Assembly: GCA_043806395.1 (NCBI GenBank) | Contig: JAZDHC010000139.1 | Span: 1-7,439 of the forward strand | Origin: CG2-30-40-21 sp043806395 | Lineage (GTDB): Bacteria; UBA9089; CG2-30-40-21 | DNA length: 7,439 nucleotides | Direction of reading: 5' to 3' | Shown here: piece after piece, positions 1 through 4,564 of the stretch | Layout: each line of letters begins with the position of its first letter | Position numbering within the stretch: position 1 is the stretch's first letter | Notes under the pieces: model-generated | Seen by the model: the letters and a program-made list of their open reading frames with translations, nothing else | The model's database searches: none | What the model was told of the DNA's origin: nothing | Position numbers and translations under genes: made by a program

Positions 1-140
1 TCACCTTTGTTTGAAAGCTTGCGGTTAGTTGAGAGTGCAATATTCCCCCTTAGAAAAGGGGGTTAGGGGGTTGTATTCTGTAGATGATGTCTCCTTGCCC
101 GAAAGGAATCATATGAAAAACGATGAAAGTGAACCGTCCC
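1..140. mobile_element. Short non-autonomous element (MITE-like), copy A, left end outside window
   Basis: This stretch matches 2539-2678 at 137 of 140 positions; the differences are at 80, 92 and 96. It ends in GTGAACCGTCCC (129-140), the right terminal inverted repeat seen in copy B. By comparison with copy B, its first 8 bases (GGGACGGT) lie just left of the window. It encodes no transposase and would have to be moved in trans. It contains the GC-rich core CCCCCTTAGAAAAGGGGG. It abuts a reverse-transcriptase fragment that starts at 141. Confidence 0.85.
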
Positions 141-273
141 AGAAAGCTTTTATTTACGATAGCTATGCCTGTCGCATTGGCAAAGGCACACACATGGGAA
201 TCCAACGGGTAAACCGTTTTATTAGGCAATGTTCGCAAAATTACAACAAAGATTGTTACATCCTGAAGCTCGT
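141..273 (+). pseudogene. Reverse transcriptase fragment
   Basis: Read in the frame of codons starting at 140+3n-1, this piece encodes about 44 residues: KAFIYDSYACRIGKGTH, then a basic helix with NRFIRQCSQNY, then DCYILKL. The pattern YDSYAC-R-GKGTH followed by YILKL(D) is what I recognise as the segment of bacterial reverse transcriptases (group II intron/retron/DGR-like superfamily) just before catalytic motif A. The reading frame leaves the family right after KL, where the D of motif A is expected. There is no start codon of its own, no YxDD motif and no thumb domain. The upstream side is cut by element copy A, so this is an internal relic of a once longer gene. Which RT class it came from cannot be decided. 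Confidence 0.7.
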
Positions 274-458
274 GTTGATCTCATTTACAGAGGAAGAATC
301 ACAAATGAGGAAACTCCTCTGGCAGGTGTAAGTACTAAGATGAACCATTGTCAGATTCTTCTCATTTACAATTATCTAACCGTAACTACTCAGCCATGCT
401 ACTTGTCAGCTAAGCATCTCGGTGACTCTTGGTATACAATTTATTTTTTCTCAAGCCT
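274..458. other. Unassigned stretch between RT relic and PIN relic
   Basis: No gene is supported here. A + frame is open (229-462) but its product is not recognised and it lacks a convincing ribosome site. A short motif GTAACTACTCAGCC (382-395) resembles GTAATTACTCAGCT at 7063-7076, suggesting another dispersed repeat scar. Confidence 0.4.
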
Positions 459-608
459 TTAATCAAGCAACAGTTTATTCGCAGTTATAACGGGAATTCC
501 CTGTCCCTTGAAGTCAACATCGTCTGTTATCAATTTCAATCCTGATCTTTTACACTTCATTCTTGAGCCGGTGCTTTTTTCCACAAGAAGAGTAACGACT
601 AACTCTTG
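459..608 (-). pseudogene. C-terminal fragment of a PIN-domain ribonuclease toxin
   Basis: The 49 codons read on the - strand from 608 to the TAA at 459-461 contain TLLVEKSTGSRMKCKRSG, then LITDDVDFKGQGIPVITANK and LLLD. The late acidic cluster TDDVDF, followed by a short strand ending in TAN and LLL, matches the end of PIN domains (VapC-like or free-standing), which use clustered acidic residues to bind metal for RNA cleavage. A whole PIN protein is about 130 residues; the N-terminal two thirds and the first catalytic Asp are missing and are not found elsewhere in the window. The frame begins directly after, and in phase with, the hepT stop codon, so the junction looks like a deletion or recombination scar. 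It is unlikely to be translated except by stop readthrough or from the internal ATG 16 codons in. Confidence 0.75.
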
Positions 609-1061
609 TTAATCTCCCTGTATCCCCACTTGAGGATGAAGCACTACCTGAGAAAACTCCTTAACAATACAATCTGTAAACAGCAACAGATCATCAAGAT
701 GATGCTCTATCACCTGTTTCATCAACATGGTATCCAACTGCTGATACTCATGCACCAATGTATTACGGAAACCGACCATGCCCTCAAGTTTTCTTGCCAG
801 CTCCAATGGAATAATTTTTGCTTTCGATAGCATGGTAAAACTCTCACGACTCTCTTTGGGCAGTCCCAATTTGCGTTTGCGAATGACATGATTAGCCAGA
901 TCAATAGCCTGCTCACAGGCACGATGGAGATTAGTGGCAATAGCATCCTGTTTCATATAGTCTTCCTCAAAAAGAAGCTCCGAAGGACGCATATAATAAT
1001 CACGAATCTGCAGGATGCATCGCTCAATACTCTCTTTTTTGTTGAAAATAACATCATTCAT
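609..1061 (-). CDS. hepT: HEPN-domain RNase toxin, HepT/DUF86 family
   Basis: The 150-residue product is an all-helical HEPN protein. The RNase motif RX4HXY is intact as R99-NTLV-H104-E-Y106. In characterised HepT proteins Arg and His are catalytic, and the Tyr is the residue that partner MntA modifies with AMP to switch the toxin off. The toxin is expected to act as a cytoplasmic dimer cleaving RNA. Its ATG overlaps the mntA stop by 4 bp (ATGA), the usual antitoxin-first arrangement, so the pair is probably translationally coupled; a GGGAGG lies 11 nt upstream, rather far for an independent start. Length is normal for the family and no residue of the motif is lost, so it is likely functional. 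The stop is followed at once and in phase by a PIN-domain relic. Confidence 0.92.
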   Translation of the reverse strand: MNDVIFNKKESIERCILQIRDYYMRPSELLFEEDYMKQDAIATNLHRACEQAIDLANHVIRKRKLGLPKESRESFTMLSKAKIIPLELARKLEGMVGFRNTLVHEYQQLDTMLMKQVIEHHLDDLLLFTDCIVKEFSQVVLHPQVGIQGD

Positions 1062-1471
1062 ACATTATAAAACCTCCCGCTTTTCATTGCTTCTTCAATG
1101 ATTTCGCAACATTCTTCATTCAACTTCTGGTAATATGATAATGTTAGCATTTCAAATTCATCTGTTGCATAGTTGTCCGCACAGAAAATCCGGCGTTCTG
1201 CCATGGTAATTTCCTTTTGAAATACAGTGGAAACCTGACGAAGATTGATCAAATCTACCTCTTTACCAAGCAGCCGCTCAAGTGTCATGCATAGTTTGCT
1301 CATAGCGAAGCTACCTGCCTGCTTGGCTTCATCAGGTGGCAGCAGCACGGCAATATCCACATCACTCTCTGTCCACTCCTGCTCTGTGCCATAAGATCCA
1401 AAAAGATAAATAGCCTGCAAATTGGGACAGTGTGCAAGTATCGTCTGAATAATCTTACTGCATTCGTTCAT
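1058..1471 (-). CDS. mntA: MNT-type nucleotidyltransferase antitoxin
   Basis: This 137-residue protein carries the minimal nucleotidyltransferase signature GSX10DXD: G25-S26, ten residues, D37-V-D39. A third acidic residue, D73, sits in KEVDLINL on the expected strand. In the MntA/HepT system the enzyme transfers AMP from ATP to the Tyr of the HepT RX4HXY motif, neutralising the RNase. All catalytic residues are present. The start is supported by GGAGGT six bases upstream. Downstream, the stop overlaps the hepT start. Upstream, the ATG overlaps by 4 bp the stop of a short open frame (1472-1545) that runs into the inverted-repeat element at 1522-1673, so the native upstream context, and perhaps the promoter, appears to have been replaced by that element. 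Confidence 0.92.
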   Translation of the reverse strand: MNECSKIIQTILAHCPNLQAIYLFGSYGTEQEWTESDVDIAVLLPPDEAKQAGSFAMSKLCMTLERLLGKEVDLINLRQVSTVFQKEITMAERRIFCADNYATDEFEMLTLSYYQKLNEECCEIIEEAMKSGRFYNV

Positions 1472-1521
1472 ACCGTTACCTCCACAATCTTCATCATGTT
1501 GCTGTCAAAGATGCGGCACAT

Positions 1522-1673
1522 GCCAGTAGCAAGTGCAACACTTCTCTGTCAACTTGTTGACACTACACATATTGAAATTATTCGGAAACTTCAAAGGGTG
1601 TAATGGATTAGGGAAGGGGTTTTTAATTGCGATTAATTGACAGTCTGACAATAGTGTTGCACTTGCTAATGGC
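1522..1673. mobile_element. 152-bp inverted-repeat element between mntA and the DUF1828 gene
   Basis: Two 21-bp arms in opposite orientation (1522-1542 and 1653-1673) match at 20 positions and share TAGCAAGTGCAACACT. A further CTGTCAA is shared a little inside each arm. The interior holds the palindrome TGTCAAC-TT-GTTGACA (1547-1562) and no coding capacity. I see no clear target duplication. The size and arms suggest a MITE or an internally deleted insertion sequence; the family is not recognised. The right arm supplies the stop codon of the DUF1828 gene; the left arm adjoins the mntA ribosome-site region. Confidence 0.65.
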
Positions 1674-2049
1674 TAACAAGGCCCCGCATATTAGAAACCT
1701 TAGCTACGGTTTGAGCAAATTGCAAAATGGCAGAATAGAGGTTTTCAGGTTTACTATCTATATAAAGATTGCCATTATCTTCATAAACATGGTTTTCAGA
1801 CAGTATTTTACTAAAAATACGCTCCTTATTTGTCGTATCGATATCAAAAGAATAGGACAGCCGCATAAGTGTCATACCATAATCACAAACACGGATATTT
1901 CCATTACCGTTTTTTGATTCCAGAAAAATGTCAATCATATCACCGTCTTCATGATAGAGCGGCACATAAAGCTGTATTACACCCGGGCGTTTCTCTTTGA
2001 AATCAATTCTGTTGTTAAATTGTGTTTTTAGAAGGTCAAGATAATTCAT
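1666..2049 (-). CDS. DUF1828-domain protein, C-terminus probably truncated
   Basis: The 127-residue product starts MNYLDLLKTQ and fits the DUF1828 pattern: a strand pair around VPLYHEDGDMIDIFLE (about 33-48), the hallmark IRVCDYGMTLMRL (57-69), then ENHVYEDNGNLYID and a final helix SAILQFAQTVAKVS. The ATG at 2047-2049 has AGGAGGG five bases upstream and overlaps the end of the preceding gene by 14 bp, so the two are co-translated; a longer frame opening further upstream has no such site. From memory, family members continue for about 100 residues after this helix. Here the frame runs into the arm of the 152-bp element and stops after GLVSH, so the C-terminal part seems lost. The biochemical function of DUF1828 is unknown to me; such genes are frequent in phage and defence surroundings. 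Confidence 0.7.
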   Translation of the reverse strand: MNYLDLLKTQFNNRIDFKEKRPGVIQLYVPLYHEDGDMIDIFLESKNGNGNIRVCDYGMTLMRLSYSFDIDTTNKERIFSKILSENHVYEDNGNLYIDSKPENLYSAILQFAQTVAKVSNMRGLVSH

Positions 2050-2578
2050 TATTCCCTCCTGTCCGAGGGAATAACTCCCAAATTGTCGATGGTTGTTTTG
2101 CAAAATACTTAGATGCATTTTTAACATTGATCCTTTTCAGGAAATGGGTTAATGCTTCTTCATATGAACCATAGCTCTCCGTCAATTCGGCATACTTTTC
2201 TGAAGAAACGCCTTTTTCTATATTCTCAGCCCTTGCTTCATGAATATGAAAACCGAAATGCGGATGAAGATCAGACAAATCATTCACATGCTCACCATGG
2301 GGACCATTGTAACGGAGAAGGACAAGACTTCCCAATTCGTCCTTTGGATACACAATCAGTCCAATGGAAAAGTTTTCGTGAAAACTTTCGTTTTTTCTCA
2401 TGAATGCTGAATATCGCGTTTTGTCTATTATTGATTCCAATTCAAAGTCATTACGAAAGCTACCCTTTTCCAGCCTCATCTCCTTGTGTGGCGACTCTGT
2501 TATCTGTTTTGGACAGATAATCAATTCTTCGGGACGGTTCACCTTTGTTTGAAAGCTTGCGGTTAGTTGAGAGTGCAA
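2036..2578 (-). CDS. Hypothetical His-rich protein, now with a repeat-derived N-terminus
   Basis: The open frame gives 180 residues, but the first 16 (MHSQLTASFQTKVNRP) are encoded by element copy B, beginning at a TTG (2576-2578) in that element. Removing the element and one 8-bp duplication restores a 173-residue protein starting MKVYKQQELEELIICPK from the ATG at 2711-2713. The body contains RKNESFHENFSIGL (61-74), then VLLRYNGPHGEHVND (86-100), HPHFGFHIHEA (105-115) and a C-terminal acidic/helical part. I do not recognise a family of known function; the conserved-looking His/Asn clusters suggest a ligand or metal site, which is inference. It overlaps the DUF1828 gene by 14 bp, so the two products probably work together. 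Whether the interrupted gene is still expressed depends on the TTG, which has only a G-rich upstream sequence buried in a hairpin. Confidence 0.6.
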   Translation of the reverse strand: MHSQLTASFQTKVNRPEELIICPKQITESPHKEMRLEKGSFRNDFELESIIDKTRYSAFMRKNESFHENFSIGLIVYPKDELGSLVLLRYNGPHGEHVNDLSDLHPHFGFHIHEARAENIEKGVSSEKYAELTESYGSYEEALTHFLKRINVKNASKYFAKQPSTIWELFPRTGGNNELS

Positions 2579-2678
2579 TATTCCCCCTTAGAAAAGGGGG
2601 TTAGGGGGTTGTATTCTTTAGATGATGTCACCTAGCCCGAAAGGAATCATATGAAAAACGATGAAAGTGAACCGTCCC
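2531..2678. mobile_element. 148-bp MITE-like element, copy B, with 8-bp target duplication
   Basis: The ends are GGGACGGTTCAC (2531-2542) and its exact complement GTGAACCGTCCC (2667-2678). The flanks are identical 8-mers, AATTCTTC at 2523-2530 and again at 2679-2686, the footprint of a cut-and-paste insertion. Excising the element plus one 8-mer rejoins an open reading frame with a proper ribosome site, which proves the insertion. There is no coding capacity for a transposase. An 8-bp duplication is typical of several DDE families (for example ISL3, IS1595, IS6), but the parent is not in the window. Copy A (1-140) is 98 percent identical. Confidence 0.92.
2580..2613 (+). repeat. 34-bp GC-rich core, copy inside MITE B (also 42-75 and 2891-2924)
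   Basis: The 34 bases beginning ATTCCCCCTTAGAAAAGGGG and ending TTAGGGGGTTGTA occur identically at 42-75, 2580-2613 and 2891-2924. Each can form a CCCCCTT-AGAA-AAGGGGG hairpin. The third copy is outside any MITE, so the core is a separate dispersed repeat that the MITE also carries. Confidence 0.85.
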
Positions 2679-2713
2679 AATTCTTCCAATTCCTGCTGTT
2701 TATAGACTTTCAT
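2679..2713 (-). pseudogene. Detached native 5' end of the element-interrupted gene
   Basis: These 35 bases hold the original start: ATG at 2711-2713 preceded by AAAGGTG eight bases upstream, then codons for MKVYKQQELEE. The copy-B insertion cuts the frame here. Reading on into the element gives a stop (TAA) after about 31 codons, so the native start now yields only a short peptide ending FGLGDII. Confidence 0.8.
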
Positions 2714-2860
2714 ATTATGTCACCTTTACGATTTTGACATGATTCAAAAATAGATAGCTATTTACCACAGAGACACAGAGAATTTCGGCATGGTTCAAAT
2801 CAGGGTAACAAACTGAGTGAGCAAGTGGAAAAGAACACACCCCGTCCGCAGTAGCGTCCA

Positions 2861-2876
2861 CCCCTCTCAAGAGGGG
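2861..2876. repeat. Short GC-rich palindrome CCCCTCTCAAGAGGGG
   Basis: Stem CCCCTC/GAGGGG with a short loop, lying 14 bp before the third 34-bp core. I take it as a dispersed palindrome; it has no T-run and so is not a convincing terminator. Confidence 0.55.
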
Positions 2877-2890
2877 AATGTATTTCCCTA

Positions 2891-2924
2891 ATTCCCCCTT
2901 AGAAAAGGGGGTTAGGGGGTTGTA
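2891..2924 (+). repeat. 34-bp GC-rich core, free-standing copy
   Basis: Identical over 34 bases to 42-75 and 2580-2613, but flanked by unrelated sequence rather than by the MITE. Confidence 0.85.
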
Positions 2925-3033
2925 ATTATCTGTGCCTCTGTAACCATGTGGCGAACAGTTTTGAACCATGCCCAGATTAGGAAAGATAAGGGAAGCAAGA
3001 CAATATGAGATTATTGATGTTGCGTTCTGTCTT

Positions 3034-3060
3034 TAATCTGCGTAATCTGCGTAATCTGCG
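3034..3060. repeat. Three tandem TAATCTGCG units
   Basis: Three perfect 9-bp units followed by GATAA. The same three-unit arm occurs at 4136-4162, where it pairs with a partner arm. Here no partner is nearby, so this looks like a half-element. It lies just past the phosphatase stop codon on its downstream side. Confidence 0.8.
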
Positions 3061-3086
3061 GATAAATTCTTTATGAGAATGCCTCC

Positions 3087-4019
3087 CTAAAATTCCAACC
3101 TCTTTGTCTTTTTCTTTACACTTTTTGTGTATTGATCAATTATCCCTTTTATCTGACTGTCATCTGGAATATCTTTGACTAAGGGGATCATCTTGTTATC
3201 CATCTCCATGGTTATCATGTTAATGCTGAATACACCAACATATTGTCCTTTTTCTCCTGGATGCAGGATTATGGTTTTTCCTATCTGCACAGGGGTTCTC
3301 AATAATTCATGTGAATGCCCGCCAACAATTACGGCTATCCCTTTTACCTGTTTAGCCATCTCTTGATCCATTTTATATCCCATATGGGAAAGTACAACTA
3401 TTAAATCAACCTGCTCCTCCTTTTTCAACATGGCAATAGAGGTTTTCAGAGCATTCATCGGATCATAAATATCCAGCTTTTCTATTTTATCCTTTGGGAA
3501 AAATGCAAAGGCATTATCCCCGATAACCCCAATAATTCCAACACGATATTTGCCAACTTGTTTGATTACAAAAGGGCAGGCAAGACGGATGCAGGAGTTA
3601 TTGACACATAAACTCATATTTGTGGCAATAAATGGCAGTCCAGCCTTTTCTATATGCTGCTTGATAAAATCAGACCCAAGTATAAACTCTTGATCCCCTA
3701 TCATTATTGCATCATATTTTAACAATTTCATAATCTTCAGGCAATATTTTGCTTGAAGCTCATACGGATCCTTTGGGAAAAAGTCGCCTGAATCTACAAC
3801 TACAAGATTGCTTTTTTCCTTTCGTAGCTTTTTAAGGCAGGTAGCTCTTTTTGCTAATCCTCCAAACGGATTATCTGGACAATTGCATGATTTAAGATAG
3901 CCATCGGTATTACCAGTATAAACAATGGTAATACTTTGCTTTTCAATATCTTCTGCATAACATGTACTGACTTGCAGGAAGATGGGCATTATTATTAACA
4001 TTAACAGGACTTTTTTCAT
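3087..4019 (-). CDS. Exported 5'-nucleotidase-like metallophosphoesterase with CNC motif
   Basis: The 310-residue protein starts with a signal peptide (MKK, hydrophobic 4-18, cleavage near CYA-ED at 22), so it acts outside the cytoplasm. I choose the ATG at 4017-4019 because AAGGAA lies six bases upstream and the signal peptide then begins normally; a frame six codons longer has no such site. The calcineurin-like fold of the UshA/SoxB 5'-nucleotidase superfamily shows in order: YTGNTDGYLKSCNCP (34-48), VVVDSGDFF (73-81), IGDQEF (107-112), VVLSHMGY (208-215) and VGGHSHE (232-238). Compared with the canonical family, the first block lacks the D-x-H pair, and GNHE has become GDQE, so metal ligands or the catalytic His are altered. 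C45-C47 and the GGLAKR block recall a subgroup often found with multihaem cytochromes, from memory. It has no C-terminal 5'-nucleotidase domain, so the substrate is open. Confidence 0.85.
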   Translation of the reverse strand: MKKVLLMLIIMPIFLQVSTCYAEDIEKQSITIVYTGNTDGYLKSCNCPDNPFGGLAKRATCLKKLRKEKSNLVVVDSGDFFPKDPYELQAKYCLKIMKLLKYDAIMIGDQEFILGSDFIKQHIEKAGLPFIATNMSLCVNNSCIRLACPFVIKQVGKYRVGIIGVIGDNAFAFFPKDKIEKLDIYDPMNALKTSIAMLKKEEQVDLIVVLSHMGYKMDQEMAKQVKGIAVIVGGHSHELLRTPVQIGKTIILHPGEKGQYVGVFSINMITMEMDNKMIPLVKDIPDDSQIKGIIDQYTKSVKKKTKRLEF

Positions 4020-4044
4020 TTCAAATTCCTTAAACATATAAATT

Positions 4045-4216
4045 CACCACAGAGAACACAGAGAAGAATCTATCCACAGATTACACAGATTACACAGATG
4101 TTCTGATAAAAGAAAGACAACAAGCAAAAAAATCTTAATCTGCGTAATCTGCGTAATCTGCGGATAATCTTAGTCTGATTCTGTGGATTCTTTTTCTTTC
4201 TCTGTGCCTCTGTGGT
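4045..4216. repeat. Long imperfect palindrome in the phosphatase leader
   Basis: The left half reads CACCACAGAGAACACAGAGA, then AAGAATC, then CCACAGATTACACAGATTA and on; the right half mirrors it with three TAATCTGCG units (4136-4162), GATTCT, and TTCTCTGTGCCTCTGTGGTG. In transcripts of the - strand the arm differences (GCG against GTG) become G·U pairs, whereas on the + strand they are A/C mismatches. The structure would fill nearly the whole 5' leader of the phosphatase mRNA. It is a dispersed repeat type: single arms also occur at 2765, 3034 and 6331. Confidence 0.8.
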
Positions 4217-4230
4217 GAGTGGTTACATCT

Positions 4231-4259
4231 ATTTTATCAAAGATTTCAGGATATGTCAA
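4231..4259 (-). promoter_or_regulatory. Sigma70-type promoter toward the phosphatase gene
   Basis: On the - strand, TTGACA (4254-4259) is followed by exactly 17 bases and TAAAAT (4231-4236), one mismatch from TATAAT. Transcription would begin near 4224 and cross the palindrome to the ATG at 4019, a leader of about 205 nt. Confidence 0.7.
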
Positions 4260-4273
4260 TAATAATATTGACA
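4254..4273. promoter_or_regulatory. Inverted repeat shared by two divergent -35 boxes
   Basis: TGTCAATAATAATATTGACA has perfect 7-bp arms around a 6-bp AT centre. Each arm contains a TTGACA on its own strand. A dimeric regulator bound here could block both promoters; alternatively the symmetry simply reflects back-to-back -35 boxes. Confidence 0.65.
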
Positions 4274-4296
4274 ATAAAAAGATTACATAGTATAAT
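4268..4296 (+). promoter_or_regulatory. Perfect-consensus sigma70 promoter
   Basis: TTGACA (4268-4273), 17 bases, TATAAT (4291-4296): all twelve consensus positions and the optimal spacer. Start expected near 4303. Downstream on this strand are a small ribosome site at 4327, the barrel remnant and the lipoprotein genes from 4565. Confidence 0.85.
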
Positions 4297-4323
4297 AAAA
4301 TAGAATATCTTCGCTATCGCTGA

Positions 4324-4506
4324 ATTAAAGGAGAAAAATGCAGATCAGATGAGAAGTGGATGACAGTGATTAATCTTGGGGTAGATCTCTTTGCCAGAAG
4401 TACATTCTATTTTACCCTTGATTGGAAACACTTTATGGGAGGAGACTTCCATGGATATGATACGGCTGTTACGGTATCGTCTGTAGGGGTTTCTGTTAAT
4501 TGGTAA
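4324..4506 (+). pseudogene. C-terminal remnant, probable outer-membrane beta-barrel protein
   Basis: The frame open from 4324 to the TAA at 4504-4506 contains, from an internal ATG at 4360, a 48-residue peptide: alternating strands in VDLFARSTFYFTLDWKHF, a GGDFHGYD turn, then TVSSVGVSVNW as the last residues. Amphipathic strands and a terminal aromatic residue (W) are the signature by which the Bam machinery recognises outer-membrane barrels. There is no good ribosome site for the ATG at 4360, and the site and ATG at 4327-4340 are out of frame. I infer a gene from which most of the middle has been deleted. No specific porin family is identifiable. Confidence 0.4.
4338..4352 (+). other. Four-codon ORF (MQIR) behind a strong ribosome site
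   Basis: AAAGGAG (4327-4333) stands four bases before an ATG that opens only MQIR and then TGA. Following a perfect promoter, this is either a tiny leader peptide or, more likely, the surviving start of the gene whose C-terminal remnant follows in another frame. Confidence 0.4.
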
Positions 4507-4564
4507 TTGCAAGGTAGTGGAAGGCTACGCACACCATACAATAATACAAAGGAGGTGAGAAAAA

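Larger units (their letters stand above)
2787..2972. repeat. 13-bp inverted pair bracketing other repeats
   Basis: GGCATGGTTCAAA at 2787-2799 and its perfect complement at 2960-2972 enclose the CCCCTCTCAAGAGGGG palindrome and the third 34-bp core. It may mark the ends of a composite element, but no target duplication is visible. Confidence 0.5.
2714..3086. other. Repeat-only intergenic region
   Basis: No gene is supported between the native start at 2713 and the phosphatase stop at 3087. It holds arms 'ccacagagacacagag' (2765-2780) and 'tctgtgcctctg' (2929-2940), a 13-bp inverted pair GGCATGGTTCAAA (2787-2799) / TTTGAACCATGCC (2960-2972), the palindrome CCCCTCT-CAA-GAGGGG region (2861-2876), the 34-bp core (2891-2924) and three 9-bp units (3034-3060). 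The inverted pairs interleave rather than nest. Confidence 0.75.

Noticed and set aside
29..331. A 100-codon + strand open frame
   Set aside because: It begins in element copy A and ends past the RT relic; only the middle (141-273) is recognisable, so it is a chance fusion, not a gene.
606..830. A 74-codon + strand open frame
   Set aside because: It is antisense to hepT, whose RX4HXY motif fixes the coding strand.
2531..2678. REP element mobilised by a RAYT (IS200-like) transposase
   Set aside because: GGGACGGTTC-type ends are seen in such repeats, but the clean 8-bp target duplication and end-to-end inverted repeats point to a DDE-type MITE.
2715..2969. An 84-codon - strand open frame
   Set aside because: It consists of translated dispersed repeats (PLTPFSKGE and PLLRG stretches) and has no ribosome site.
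3034..3060. Possible CRISPR or minisatellite array
   Set aside because: Only three 9-bp units without spacers; the same arm recurs in a palindrome at 4136.
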